64,000 nucleotides of DNA from Cognatishimia sp. SS12 (GCF_028369055.1 NZ_JAQNCZ010000004.1:248001-312000), one strand, 5' to 3'; positions 1-8,710 are shown, counted from the first letter of the stretch. Translations and numbers: made by a program. Notes: generated by a model not told the origin, from the letters alone.

Positions 1-238
1 GATACAGTGTTTCAAGCACGCTGGCCGCTTCGGCCTGTGCGGCTTCTTCGCCAAAAATCGCAAGCTGGTTGCCACGGCGGATGATCTGAACGCTCAGCTT
101 CTGTTCGATTTCCGCCAGGTTGCGATCATATTCGCCGCAAAGATCAATCAGCAAACGATTGTCGGGAAACTCCAGAATATGTTCTTTTGGGGTTTCGTTT
201 GCGGGTGGCGGGGTCATTTCGCTGATGGCCAAATACAT
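1..238 (-). CDS. phoH: PhoH family protein, N-terminal part (runs off the window)
   Basis: Only the first roughly 80 codons are inside the window. The translation after the start region contains HILEFPDNRLLIDLCGEYD followed by LAEIEQKLSVQIIRRGNQL, which matches the N-terminal KH-like region of PhoH-type ATPases. These are cytoplasmic proteins with a P-loop further downstream, which is not visible here; their role is linked to RNA metabolism. In Rhodobacterales phoH usually sits after miaB, and here it lies on the same strand downstream of miaB and two envelope genes. The start is uncertain: an ATG at 236-238 directly abuts a GGAG, an in-frame TTG at 230-232 has better spacing to that GGAG, and another ATG lies at 215-217. 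Confidence 0.85.
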   Translation of the reverse strand, partial: MYLAISEMTPPPANETPKEHILEFPDNRLLIDLCGEYDRNLAEIEQKLSVQIIRRGNQLAIFGEEAAQAEAASVLETLY

Positions 239-327
239 CTCCTATCAGGCGGGTTACTGAGTCTCAGGCTGCCACTTTTCCCCCTGCGGGCGCAAGCGCC
301 TTGGACGAAAAATCATGCATTCGTTAC

Positions 328-366
328 AAAAAATGGCCGCATGCCAAACATGCGACCATTAAAAAA
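328..366 (-). terminator. Rho-independent terminator after the lipoprotein gene
   Basis: An inverted repeat (ATGGTCGCATG / CATGCGGCCAT on the minus strand, one mismatch) is flanked by A- and T-runs on both sides. It lies just past the stop of the 393-707 gene, so it ends that operon and insulates phoH. Confidence 0.75.
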
Positions 367-392
367 TTTCGATGGATTTTCAGGCGAGAAAA

Positions 393-707
393 TCAAGCCG
401 GATCGTTAAAGAAGGTGCCCTCTTTGTAGGCCCCTGTCGCCGTGCCCGGAGGGGCGATTGGCGCGCAGACCGGCTTGCCATAACGATCCAGGCGGGCGTC
501 CATATAGCCCTCGTTGCCATCGTCGATAATCCAGTGGTGACAGCCATTTGGATCCACCCAAATACCGGCGACCAGCTGGCTCAGGTGTTTTTCATCATAA
601 CCGCGGTCCACGGTTTTGTCGGTGATTTCACCGCCGCTTTCTTCGCCAAAACAGCCCGCCAATGCGGTGGCGACAGACAATGCAGCACAAAGTTTAATAG
701 CTTTCAT
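393..707 (-). CDS. Small lipoprotein of unknown function
   Basis: The product is 104 aa. The N-terminus is a lipoprotein signal peptide with a lipobox LAGC at residues 16-19, so mature Cys19 should be acylated and membrane anchored. Residues 49-81 hold a motif, IWVDPxGCxHW then DDGxEGYM and later GxPVC, that also occurs at the same residue numbers in the OmpA-like protein encoded 12 bp upstream. Two cysteines (56 and 81) inside the motif could pair in the periplasm. The gene forms an operon with the OmpA-like gene and is followed by a terminator. No function is recognised; an envelope or peptidoglycan-linked role is inferred only from the neighbour. Confidence 0.8.
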   Translation of the reverse strand: MKAIKLCAALSVATALAGCFGEESGGEITDKTVDRGYDEKHLSQLVAGIWVDPNGCHHWIIDDGNEGYMDARLDRYGKPVCAPIAPPGTATGAYKEGTFFNDPA

Positions 708-719
708 AACCCGTCCCCC

Positions 720-1301
720 TTAGCGGATACACATGATTTCAACACGCCGGTTGGCCGCGCGGCCGCTGGACGTCTTGTTGCTGGCACGTGGCATGCGTTC
801 GCCATAGGCGCGCACATCGGCAATCTTGGCCCCGGCAGAGGAGCCAACCTTGGCAACAGCAGCTGCGCGGCGGAAACTCAGCGCCATGTTGCTTTCATCG
901 CTGCCACGGCTGTCGGTGTGCCCCATCACGATGTAATATTGCGCGCCTGCAGTTTCGAAGAATTGCTTGATCTTGGCGCGGCCAGCGGCGCTCAGCCCGG
1001 CGCTGCCGGACGAGAAGAACTGGTCAGAGCTCAGCTCGCCGCACATATTGCCGTCGCGGCAAACCGGCAGGCCCTGACGGGTGAGATGCGGGCTCATATA
1101 GCCTTCGGCCCCGTCGTCCATCACCCAATGCTCACATCCATCCGGGTCCACCCAGATGGTGGGCACATATTGCTGCGCCCGGACGGTCTTGGTTTCCTGA
1201 GAAACGGCTGCGCCAGCAAAAGCCGTGGCGGTAAGCGCCGCAATTGCCAGCCCTCCCATCACTTTGCGCGCGGATGCTTTCAATGTAACTGCCACGATCA
1301 T
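720..1301 (-). CDS. OmpA-family peptidoglycan-binding protein
   Basis: The product is 193 aa from the ATG at 1299-1301, chosen because AGAGGAC lies just upstream; a start 9 codons earlier has no such support. An N-terminal signal peptide ends near residue 35. Residues 49-81 carry the IWVDPxGCxHW / DDGxEGYM motif shared with the downstream lipoprotein. Residues 95-193 form an OmpA-like domain: YIVMGHTDSRGSDESNMALS, then RAAAVAK and the terminal ANRRVEI. This family binds peptidoglycan in the periplasm and fixes the outer membrane to the wall. There is no beta-barrel, so it is not a porin. Confidence 0.85.
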   Translation of the reverse strand: MIVAVTLKASARKVMGGLAIAALTATAFAGAAVSQETKTVRAQQYVPTIWVDPDGCEHWVMDDGAEGYMSPHLTRQGLPVCRDGNMCGELSSDQFFSSGSAGLSAAGRAKIKQFFETAGAQYYIVMGHTDSRGSDESNMALSFRRAAAVAKVGSSAGAKIADVRAYGERMPRASNKTSSGRAANRRVEIMCIR

Positions 1302-1489
1302 GTCCTCTGTCTGCTCCGCCCGCCGCACGTCTATGGTGCAGCTTAGTCTGGCGAACTGAAATTAGAGGCACTTTAGCAAATTTCTGGGGTATGGAAAGGT
1401 TTTTCACAACATATAGTAGCCGCGCCTAGGAAAAGCCGCGCCATCGTGGCGAAGGCACAACGCCCCCACCCCAAATGCCGTTGCTGCGC

Positions 1490-2812
1490 CTAGATCAATG
1501 CGCCGGTCAGAGAATTGGCCATGCTCTGCGTGATCTTCACGCGCACGATGTCACCGATCTGATGGCCGTTCGCCTGCAAATGCACCGAATGCAGATATTC
1601 GGACTTACCAACCATCTGCCCCGCTTCGCGTCCTTCGCGTTCCAGCAAGACTGAAACCTCGCGCCCCACCATGCCGTTTTGCACATCGCGCTGTTGCTCA
1701 CTCAGGAGCGCTTGCAACCGCTGCAGACGGTCACTCGCCTCAGCGTCATCCACCAAGGGGCGCTCGGCTGCCGGTGTACCGGGACGGGTGGAATACTTGA
1801 AAGAATAGGCCTGGCCGTATTTGACCTCGCGGATCAGGTCCATGGTGGCCTGAAAATCTTCTTCGGTCTCTTCGGGAAAACCGACAATAAAATCACCAGA
1901 GAGCAGCAGATCAGGCCGCGCGGCGCGGATCCGCTCGATCAATCGCAGATAGCTTTCCGCCGTATGGCTGCGGTTCATCCGCTTGAGGATCTTGTCGCTG
2001 CCCGATTGCACCGGCAGGTGCAGGTAGGGCATCAGCTTGGCGCATTCGCCATGGGCGGCAATCAGATCGTCCTGCATGTCATTGGGGTGGCTGGTGGTAA
2101 ACCGAATGCGCTCCAGCCCGTCAATCTCGTTCAGCTTCCAGATCAGATCCGCCAAGGACCAGGTGCCGCCATTCTCGCCAGCGCCGTGATAGGCGTTGAC
2201 GTTCTGCCCCAACAGGGTGATTTCGCGCACGCCGCGATCCACCAGCTCGCGCGCCTCGCTCAGCACACGCTCCGCTGGGCGGCTGACCTCTGCGCCGCGC
2301 GTATAAGGCACCACGCAAAAGGCACAGAATTTGTCGCAGCCTTCTTGTACCGTGAGAAAGGCGGCCGGCGCGCGCTTGGCTTTGGAGCGGCCTTTGAGCT
2401 TTTCAAATTTGTCCTCTTCGGGGAAATCCGTATCGAGCGCCTTGGCGCCCTGGCGGGTCTTTTCCTCCATCTCGGGCAGCCGATGATAGGCCTGCGGCCC
2501 CACGACCAGATCCACCAGAGGCTGGCGGCGCATGATCTCTTCGCCCTCGGCCTGCGCAACGCAGCCGGCAACGCCGATTTTCAGATCCGGCTTTTCGGCC
2601 TTCAGCCCTTTGAAACGGCCCAGTTCCGAATAGACTTTTTCCGCCGCCTTTTCGCGAATGTGGCACGTATTCAGCAGGATCATATCCGCATCATCCGGGC
2701 TGTCGGTGGTCTCATAGCCTGCCCCGCCCATAGCCTCGGCCATACGCTCGCTGTCATAGACATTCATCTGACAGCCATATGTCTTGATGAACAATTTCTT
2801 TGGATCGGCCAT
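1490..2812 (-). CDS. miaB: tRNA-2-methylthio-N6-isopentenyladenosine37 synthase MiaB
   Basis: MiaB adds a methylthio group to i6A37 of tRNAs in the cytoplasm using radical SAM chemistry. The 440-aa protein (usual length) starts [17 protein letters not shown]. The three N-terminal cluster cysteines are in GCQMN, NTCHIRE and AGCVAQ, and the radical SAM motif CDKFCAFC supplies CxxxCxxC. A TRAM RNA-binding domain fills the last ~65 residues ([14 protein letters not shown] onward). An open frame continues 65 codons further upstream, but family homology starts at the ATG at 2810-2812. The gene diverges from the glycosyltransferase-like gene at 2952. Confidence 0.96.
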   Translation of the reverse strand: MADPKKLFIKTYGCQMNVYDSERMAEAMGGAGYETTDSPDDADMILLNTCHIREKAAEKVYSELGRFKGLKAEKPDLKIGVAGCVAQAEGEEIMRRQPLVDLVVGPQAYHRLPEMEEKTRQGAKALDTDFPEEDKFEKLKGRSKAKRAPAAFLTVQEGCDKFCAFCVVPYTRGAEVSRPAERVLSEARELVDRGVREITLLGQNVNAYHGAGENGGTWSLADLIWKLNEIDGLERIRFTTSHPNDMQDDLIAAHGECAKLMPYLHLPVQSGSDKILKRMNRSHTAESYLRLIERIRAARPDLLLSGDFIVGFPEETEEDFQATMDLIREVKYGQAYSFKYSTRPGTPAAERPLVDDAEASDRLQRLQALLSEQQRDVQNGMVGREVSVLLEREGREAGQMVGKSEYLHSVHLQANGHQIGDIVRVKITQSMANSLTGALI

Positions 2813-2951
2813 GATCTTGCCCTTTGCGAATGGCGAGGTTTCAAGCGCGTGTCTTACATCAGGACCACCCCGGCTTGCAATGCACGTCAAATTAACCGAA
2901 TTTACAGGCAGAATAGCAGAGCACTGCAGAGCAAAAGAACAGGCGCCGGGT

Positions 2952-3821
2952 ATGCATTTTTCCTCCTTTGACGATCTTAAGGCACAAGCGCCGGAGCTGC
3001 TGGCCAAAGGCCCGCTTGCGCTGATCTTCGTTGAGGATGAGGTCGAGGTCGACTCAACCCTGCGCCATCACAAGGGCTTAGGCTTTGATCAGGTGATTGC
3101 CTTCTGCCCCAAAGCCTTCAAGATTTCCTATGACGTCAGCGAAGAGATCATCCGCGTCGATTGCGAAGCCACCAGTGGCAGTGCCATGGTGGCCATGGTC
3201 AACGCGGTCGCCAAGGCAGCGCCAGGCGTTTGGCTGTATTACTGTTTCAACGCGGAATACCTGCTGTTTCCGTTCTGCGAATCGCGCAGCGTGCGCGAGA
3301 TGCTGGAGTTTCACGCCCAGGAACGCCGTGATGCCATGCTGACCTATGTGGTCGATCTCTATGCCGAAAATCTCTATGAGCACAAAAACGCGGTTTCCCT
3401 AGAGACCGCGCAGATCGACAAAACCGGCTATTACGCCCTGTCGCGCCACGATGCAGACAATCACAATCACCCCAAGGAACGGCAGCTCGATTTCTATGGC
3501 GGTTTGCGCTGGCGCTATGAAGAACACATTCCGCAGAACCGGCGCAACATTGACCGCATTTCTATTTTTCGCGGTAAAGAGGGCGCGACCCTTCTGGATG
3601 ACTTTACGTTTACGGAGGCGGAGTTCAATACATTTGCCTGCAAATGGCACAACAACCTGACAGCCGCCGTTTGCTCTTTCCGCACGGCAAAGGCGCTGAA
3701 AACAAACCCGGGCAGCACCTTTGATATCCCCAGCTTCAAATGGCACAATTCCGTGCCGTTTGAATGGCACAGCCGGCAACTTTTGGATTTGGGGCTGATG
3801 GAACCGGGGCAATGGTTCTAG
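2952..3821 (+). CDS. Glycosyltransferase family 2-like protein, function unknown
   Basis: The product is 289 aa. The first ~120 residues read like a GT2-type nucleotide-sugar domain ([18 protein letters not shown] at the start, then [20 protein letters not shown]). The usual acidic DxD metal site is replaced by NAEYL, so sugar transfer is not assured. The C-terminal half ([14 protein letters not shown], later [16 protein letters not shown] and EPGQWF at the end) resembles proteins I associate with Roseobacter-group genomes. No signal peptide or membrane segment is seen. The start is the first ATG before the homology; no clear Shine-Dalgarno supports it, and an in-frame ATG lies at 2880. The family assignment is from recall and tentative. 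Confidence 0.6.
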   Translation: MHFSSFDDLKAQAPELLAKGPLALIFVEDEVEVDSTLRHHKGLGFDQVIAFCPKAFKISYDVSEEIIRVDCEATSGSAMVAMVNAVAKAAPGVWLYYCFNAEYLLFPFCESRSVREMLEFHAQERRDAMLTYVVDLYAENLYEHKNAVSLETAQIDKTGYYALSRHDADNHNHPKERQLDFYGGLRWRYEEHIPQNRRNIDRISIFRGKEGATLLDDFTFTEAEFNTFACKWHNNLTAAVCSFRTAKALKTNPGSTFDIPSFKWHNSVPFEWHSRQLLDLGLMEPGQWF

Positions 3822-3866
3822 GCGCAACGCCGCAAGAGGCATTTGGCACAAGCGCGGTCAGCGCTG

Positions 3867-4703
3867 TCATCCTCTTGCCCAGCGTTTCCTATCAAGATCG
3901 TAATAAAACGCGCCGCTCTTACGTGGATCAAACCGTTTGTGTTTGTAGACCTCACGCAAAACCATCGCGTGTATTTCCTCAAACACGCTTGGCCTGTCGC
4001 GCAGTGATTTAAGCTCTTTTCGATAACCGCCCGGTATCTGCCCAGACAGTTGCCCCTCCTCGCTTGTGAAGCCGGAAAGAATGCTGCTGACGACATGCAG
4101 TTCATGCTGTTTCGCAAAGCACTTCCACAAAAAGAAATCCCCCGCCAACCTGCAGGCGGCCAATCGCTCCAGATCGATCAACTCGTTCAGCGTGGTGCGC
4201 CAGAAAGTGCTTTCTTGCTGCACAACATGCAAGCGGGTTCCGTAGAGGCCTTTGGTGAAAAATTTTCTTTTGAACGCGGGTGGCGTAAACACGTTGATCG
4301 TTTGAAGTTTCTCATTTCGCAGGACATTCATGCCCGTCAACCAATGCACATCGCGATGTGTGGTGAAAATTTCCGAGACAGTCGAAAACGCGCTTGGCTC
4401 AAAAAATTCACCGGCTGGCAAATAGCAGCACACATCGCCCTGCGCGCGTTTTAGGCCCTTGGTCAGCGCATGGTACATGCCGCTGTCCGGTTCGCTGATC
4501 ACATGAATGCGGGGGTCCTGAAACGACCGCGCCAAGTCTATGGTCCCATCGGTTGACGCCCCATCAACGATGAGACAGGAAAAACTATCCTGACCAGAGG
4601 CAATCGAGGACTGCTGCAGAAGACTCTGAATGGTGCGCTCTAATTTCTGCACGCCATTATAGACCGGAATGATCACATCGTATTTCAACGCCATTCTCCA
4701 CAT
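3867..4703 (-). CDS. Glycosyltransferase family 2 protein
   Basis: The product is about 278 aa. The N-terminus YDVIIPVYNGVQKLERTIQS and CLIVDGASTDGT are the canonical GT-A fold entry and nucleotide-binding Asp region of GT2 enzymes. PDSGMYHALTKGL follows, as in wall- or capsule-type transferases. The acidic pair in the metal-binding position reads PAGEFF rather than a classical DxD, as happens in some GT2 members. Later HVVQQESTFWRTTL and RLAGDFFLWK are typical acceptor-side motifs. It probably adds a sugar in surface polysaccharide synthesis at the inner face of the membrane. Start choice is unclear among GTG 4706, ATG 4703 and ATG 4694. It converges on the GT2-like gene at 2952-3821. Confidence 0.8.
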   Translation of the reverse strand: MWRMALKYDVIIPVYNGVQKLERTIQSLLQQSSIASGQDSFSCLIVDGASTDGTIDLARSFQDPRIHVISEPDSGMYHALTKGLKRAQGDVCCYLPAGEFFEPSAFSTVSEIFTTHRDVHWLTGMNVLRNEKLQTINVFTPPAFKRKFFTKGLYGTRLHVVQQESTFWRTTLNELIDLERLAACRLAGDFFLWKCFAKQHELHVVSSILSGFTSEEGQLSGQIPGGYRKELKSLRDRPSVFEEIHAMVLREVYKHKRFDPRKSGAFYYDLDRKRWARG

Positions 4704-4802
4704 CACGTATGGACCCCGGTGGCCAAGCCGGATCCGATTAGGCCGCAGGTTATGTCAGATAACGCAATCGCTGTCATGCCCAAACCCGCCCTGCCCTACA
4801 CA

Positions 4803-4831
4803 TAAAAAAACCCGCAGCCAAGGCTGCGGGC
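4803..4831 (-). terminator. Rho-independent terminator of the BCCT gene
   Basis: On the minus strand GCCCGCAGCC TT GGCTGCGGG is followed by seven T. It lies 26 bp past the BCCT transporter stop. Confidence 0.85.
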
Positions 4832-4856
4832 TTCGTGACAGCCACTGAAGCGCTGC

Positions 4857-6074
4857 TTAGTGCACGGTTTCGATCTTGCTGAAATCCAGCGTGTTTTCTT
4901 CCGGCGCGGCTTTGATCTCCAGCACAGCGCGGCGTTTGCGTAGCAGGATGTAGGCGCAGCAGGCGACATAGATGCCGACAACAACCGCCCCGACCCATTG
5001 GATCTGCAGCCACTGGCTCTGAAACGCGAGCGTCAGCCCGAAGAGCAGCGCGACATTCAGCGCGATATAGCCCATGCGGCCCAGCCGGGCGGTGGTGAGC
5101 GACAGGTTGTCAGAGTAAAGCCGGATCAGACTGTCCAGCGAGTTCACGACAAAGGAAATGCCCACAATGATCATCATCATGTTGACCAGACCCGCGGTCT
5201 CAATGCCGTTCTGATGATAGAAATACAGCACCGAGAACCAGATCGCCAAGGGGATGGACGGGATCACCAGAAGCGCAAGCAACAGCGTCTGCGTGCGCAG
5301 CCCGCCAACAAACCGCGCGGTGAACTGGCCAATCATGATGGACCAGGCAAACCACCAGAAAAGGTAGAATTCATGGTAATCATTAATCGGCAGCGCAAAG
5401 CGGTGGATATTGCCAAAATACCCCTCGGCAAGCAAACCAAGATTGCCCAGCAGTCCGCCAAAACCCATCTTGGCATAAAGCCACATGAAGATAATCAGCG
5501 CTGCAAAAACCGCAGATGAGGTGATGCTGAGAATGCGCACATATTTGATGTCAGTGCTGGAATAGCTGGCGGCGACAATTGTCAGGAAAACAATCACATA
5601 GAAGACCGGCACCACGGTTTCGCCATCACCGATTTCGGGGATGTAAAACGGCAGGTACACCAGGAACAGGCTTGCGGTGAACGCGCAGGTCCCGATGATG
5701 ACAATATTGTTGATGATGCGCACAACGGGGATTTCAAAGAACTTCACCCGCGGCTCGATCACGCAGAAGTAGAATGCGGTGAGGAAGTAGAAACTCCAGA
5801 TCAAAAAGCCCCAGAACCCAAATTCGATCGACAGCGGGTTGGTAAAGCCATACTCGGCGTTCTCGGGATCGGCATAGACCGGGAATTCACCCAAGGGGAA
5901 CATGATCAGCCCCACATCCAAACCGGATGTAAAGAGGATCGCGATAAAGGTGAACAGCGGCACGGGCGTGACACCCACGACTTTGACGTTCCACCACTTG
6001 ATGACGCAAAACGCCACAAGTCCAAGCGTCAACAAGACGCCAAATGATATGATTGCGGTCAGCAATCCAGCCAT
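4857..6074 (-). CDS. BCCT-family (betaine/choline/carnitine type) transporter, short form
   Basis: The product is 405 aa with about ten to twelve hydrophobic segments, so it is an inner-membrane carrier. BCCT features are visible: a loop LGEFPVYADPE, the segment FWWFAWSIMIGQFTARFVGG equivalent to the Trp-rich TM8 region, and IPLAIWFSVLYFY just after. BCCT proteins are usually 500 aa or more, so this is a compact member that seems to lack part of the N-terminal segment and the long regulatory tail. A compatible solute or other quaternary amine is the likely substrate, but the sequence does not settle which. AGAGAG precedes the ATG. It is monocistronic with its own terminator. Confidence 0.75.
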   Translation of the reverse strand: MAGLLTAIISFGVLLTLGLVAFCVIKWWNVKVVGVTPVPLFTFIAILFTSGLDVGLIMFPLGEFPVYADPENAEYGFTNPLSIEFGFWGFLIWSFYFLTAFYFCVIEPRVKFFEIPVVRIINNIVIIGTCAFTASLFLVYLPFYIPEIGDGETVVPVFYVIVFLTIVAASYSSTDIKYVRILSITSSAVFAALIIFMWLYAKMGFGGLLGNLGLLAEGYFGNIHRFALPINDYHEFYLFWWFAWSIMIGQFTARFVGGLRTQTLLLALLVIPSIPLAIWFSVLYFYHQNGIETAGLVNMMMIIVGISFVVNSLDSLIRLYSDNLSLTTARLGRMGYIALNVALLFGLTLAFQSQWLQIQWVGAVVVGIYVACCAYILLRKRRAVLEIKAAPEENTLDFSKIETVH

Positions 6075-6171
6075 AACATACTCTCTTTCTTTGCCCGGAT
6101 TAAGCTGAGGCCGGGCGGTCTAACCTCGTGACAAAACGGCAAAGCCGTGTGGTGGGCGGCACGCATTGTGC

Positions 6172-6197
6172 CAAAAAAGAAGGGCCCGAAGGCCCCG
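6172..6197 (-). terminator. Rho-independent terminator of irr
   Basis: On the minus strand GGGCC TTCG GGCCC is followed by TTCTTTTTT, 17 bp after the irr stop. Confidence 0.75.
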
Positions 6198-6213
6198 CGA
6201 TAAAGCGATTGGA

Positions 6214-6630
6214 TTACTTCCGCCTGAGACGGATGACGACATCCACCTTGGCGATCTCTGCCCCTTCCGGGGCCTCTGGCAGCGCCACGATCTTGAGCTG
6301 ATCAGCAGGCGCATCGGTCAGCACATGATCATCTTCCCAGAAGAAATGTGGGTGGTCATGGGTGTTGGTGTCAAAGTAGCTTTTGGAGCCATCCACCAGC
6401 ACTTCCTGCATCAAGCCTGCGTCACAGAACGCACGCAGGGTGTTGTACACCGTGGCCAAGGACACGCTTTCCCCTTGGCGCTGCACTTCGGCATAGAGGC
6501 TTTCGGCGGTGACATGGCGATCCATGCCGTCGCCAACCAACAAGGACGCAAGCGCCACGCGCTGCCGCGTCGGGCGCACCCCGGCGCTGGTCAGCCAATG
6601 GGTTCCGTTGCTGATGGCCTGAGATGTCAT
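6214..6630 (-). CDS. irr: Iron response regulator Irr (Fur superfamily)
   Basis: Irr is a haem-responsive transcription factor that controls iron and haem genes in alphaproteobacteria. The 138-aa protein has the winged helix (RPTRQRVALASLL, then SLATVYNTLRAFCDAGLMQE) and the Irr-typical HDHPHFF histidine cluster, but lacks the C-terminal CxxC pairs of Fur. An open frame with TTG extends to 6705. I prefer the ATG at 6628-6630 because family homology starts here and an Irr-box-like sequence lies at 6680-6694, within the alternative extension. It is divergent from fabA, an arrangement common in Rhodobacterales. Confidence 0.9.
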   Translation of the reverse strand: MTSQAISNGTHWLTSAGVRPTRQRVALASLLVGDGMDRHVTAESLYAEVQRQGESVSLATVYNTLRAFCDAGLMQEVLVDGSKSYFDTNTHDHPHFFWEDDHVLTDAPADQLKIVALPEAPEGAEIAKVDVVIRLRRK

Positions 6631-6679
6631 AAGAGCGATGATCTCTGCTTGGATGCCTGCGTGACGTTGAAGATGGATA

Positions 6680-6694
6680 TTAGAAGCATTCCAA
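6680..6694. promoter_or_regulatory. Candidate Irr box (ICE-like) between irr and fabA
   Basis: TTAGAA GCA TTCCAA matches the inner part of the published alphaproteobacterial Irr box TTTAGAA-N3-TTCTAAA with one mismatch (C for T). It lies 50 bp upstream of the irr ATG and 134 bp upstream of the fabA ATG. A partly overlapping perfect inverted repeat, ATTCCA AG TGGAAT, covers 6688-6701. Autoregulation of irr is the simplest reading. Confidence 0.5.
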
Positions 6695-6827
6695 GTGGAA
6701 TTCAAATGATTTCCCCCGTTTCAGCCTTGCCGCGAAGTCTGCCCCTCGGGCAGCGCCGGGCCTTGCACGCCCCTTTGCGGCAATGATAGAGGAGTTTGAC
6801 ACAAAAGAATTACGGGGGCACGCCAGA

Positions 6828-7337
6828 ATGGCCGATTATCCAACCAGCTTTGACAAAGAGGACCTTCTGAAATGCGCGCGGGGCGAGCTTTTCGGCCCAG
6901 GCAACGCGCAGCTTCCGGCCCCTCCGATGTTGATGATGGACCGCATCACCGAAATTTCCGGCGATGGCGGCGCACATGGCAAAGGCCATGTTCTGGCTGA
7001 ATTCGACATTACGCCAGACCTCTGGTTTTTTGACTGCCACTTCCCAGGCAACCCAATCATGCCCGGCTGCCTGGGCCTTGACGGCCTGTGGCAGCTGACC
7101 GGCTTCAACCTCGGCTGGCGCGGCTGGCAAGGGCGCGGCTATGCGCTGGGTGTGGGTGAGGTCAAGCTGACCGGCATGGTGCGTCCGGACCGCAAAATGC
7201 TGACCTATAAGATTGATTTCACCAAGGCGATCCAGACCCGCCGCCTGACCATGGGCGTCGCAGACGGCATCGTCGAAGCCGATGGCGAAGTGATCTACCA
7301 GGTCAAGGACATGAAAGTTGCCCTCAGCGAAAGCTGA
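6828..7337 (+). CDS. fabA: 3-hydroxydecanoyl-ACP dehydratase/isomerase FabA
   Basis: FabA dehydrates 3-hydroxyacyl-ACP and isomerises trans-2- to cis-3-decenoyl-ACP, the branch point to unsaturated fatty acids. The 169-aa protein has the usual length and the active-site stretch [19 protein letters not shown], with catalytic His71 and Asp85 matching E. coli His70 and Asp84. The start is the ATG at 6828 with GGGGG 12 bp upstream; the open frame extends 15 codons earlier without support. fabB and fabI follow, and a terminator-like hairpin at 7361 lies between fabA and fabB, so fabB may be partly uncoupled. Confidence 0.96.
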   Translation: MADYPTSFDKEDLLKCARGELFGPGNAQLPAPPMLMMDRITEISGDGGAHGKGHVLAEFDITPDLWFFDCHFPGNPIMPGCLGLDGLWQLTGFNLGWRGWQGRGYALGVGEVKLTGMVRPDRKMLTYKIDFTKAIQTRRLTMGVADGIVEADGEVIYQVKDMKVALSES

Positions 7338-7360
7338 TCGTCTATGTCATGAACGACTGA

Positions 7361-7386
7361 AAAGAGGCCCTGAGGCCTCTTTTTTA
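7361..7386 (+). terminator. Hairpin-T-run between fabA and fabB
   Basis: AAAGAGGCC CTGA GGCCTCTTT is followed by further T. It stands 24 bp after the fabA stop and 80 bp before fabB, so it may attenuate read-through or end fabA transcripts. Confidence 0.8.
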
Positions 7387-7466
7387 TATGGAGTGGCCCG
7401 GCATGTCGCCTTGCACCCGCTCCGCGCAAAGCCTACTAAGGCATAAGCAATTTAGGGAGTGCACGT

Positions 7467-8696
7467 ATGCGTCGTGTCGTCGTCACAGGATTGGGCATCG
7501 TCAGCTCAATCGGCAATAACGCTGAAGAAGTTACCGCCGCCCTGCGCGCAGGCAAATCGGGCATTGAATCCAGCCCAGAGATGATTGAACACGGCTTTCG
7601 CAGCCAGATCGCAGGCACGCTGAAAATCGACGTCAGCGAACATGTCGACAAACGCACGCTGCGATTCATGGGCCCCGGCGCGGCCTATGCCCATATCGCC
7701 ATGCAGCAGGCCATTGCCGATTCCGGCCTGAGCCAAGATCAGGTTGTCAACGAACGCACCGGCCTTGTGGCCGGCTCCGGCGGCCCATCGACCTCGGCCA
7801 TGCTGACCGCGCATCAAACCGTTCTAAAGAGCGGCGCGACCAAGCGGATCGGGCCTTTCGCGGTGCCAAAATGCATGAGTTCGACCATCTCGGCCAACCT
7901 CGCGACCGCCTTTAAAATCAAGGGTATCAACTATTCGATCACCTCGGCATGTTCCACATCGCTGCATTGCATCGGCAACGCGGCAGAGCAGATCATGATG
8001 GGCAAACAAGACGTGATGTTTGCGGGCGGCGGCGAAGAGCTGGACTGGACCCTGTCCTGCCTGTTTGACGCGATGGGCGCGATGTCCTCCAAAAAGAATG
8101 ACGATCCCACCAAAGCCTCCCGCGCCTTTGATCAGGACCGCGACGGTTTTGTCATCACCGGCGGCGGCGGCATTGTGGTGCTGGAAGATCTGGAGCACGC
8201 GCTGGCGCGCGGCGCGAAGATCTATGCAGAAGTCACCGGCTTTGCCGCGACCTCCGATGGCCATGACATGGTGGCCCCATCCGGCGAAGGCGGCGAACGC
8301 GCCATGCGCCTGGCGCTACAAACCCTGCCCGAAGGCCGCGCCGTCAGCTACATCAACGCACATGGGACCTCGACCCCAGTGGGGGATGTCGGCGAAGTTC
8401 AGGCCGTGCGCCGCGTCTTTGGCGAAGGCAATGTGCCGCCCATCAGCTCGACCAAATCCATGACCGGCCATGGTCAGGGCGCGGCGGGCGCGATGGAGGC
8501 CATCTTCTGCCTCTTGATGCTGAAGGATGATTTCATCACCCCATCAATCAATGTTGAAACCCTCGCCGAAGGGATCAACGAGGGCGAGATTGCCACCAAA
8601 CTGGTCGAGAACGCCGGTCTGGACAGTGTGATGACCAACAGCTTTGGCTTTGGCGGCACCAACGGCTCCATGATCCTGTCCAAATACAACGGCTAA
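7467..8696 (+). CDS. fabB: 3-oxoacyl-ACP synthase I FabB
   Basis: FabB condenses malonyl-ACP with acyl-ACP and elongates the cis-3-decenoyl product of FabA. The 409-aa protein carries the thiolase-fold triad: Cys162 in SACSTSLHC, a His in INAHGTSTPVGD, and a His in STKSMTGHGQGAAGA. FGFGGTNGS closes the active site near the C-terminus. The ATG is preceded by AGGGAG at good spacing. fabI follows after 14 bp on the same strand. Confidence 0.96.
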   Translation: MRRVVVTGLGIVSSIGNNAEEVTAALRAGKSGIESSPEMIEHGFRSQIAGTLKIDVSEHVDKRTLRFMGPGAAYAHIAMQQAIADSGLSQDQVVNERTGLVAGSGGPSTSAMLTAHQTVLKSGATKRIGPFAVPKCMSSTISANLATAFKIKGINYSITSACSTSLHCIGNAAEQIMMGKQDVMFAGGGEELDWTLSCLFDAMGAMSSKKNDDPTKASRAFDQDRDGFVITGGGGIVVLEDLEHALARGAKIYAEVTGFAATSDGHDMVAPSGEGGERAMRLALQTLPEGRAVSYINAHGTSTPVGDVGEVQAVRRVFGEGNVPPISSTKSMTGHGQGAAGAMEAIFCLLMLKDDFITPSINVETLAEGINEGEIATKLVENAGLDSVMTNSFGFGGTNGSMILSKYNG

Positions 8697-8710
8697 GAGG
8701 GACTGCAGGC

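Noticed and set aside
372-1346. Open frame of 324 codons on the plus strand across the two envelope genes
   Set aside because: Both minus-strand genes have signal peptides and domains; this frame has none.
1679-2971. Open frame of 430 codons on the plus strand opposite miaB
   Set aside because: Shadow frame of a well-supported radical SAM gene; no ribosome site or homology.
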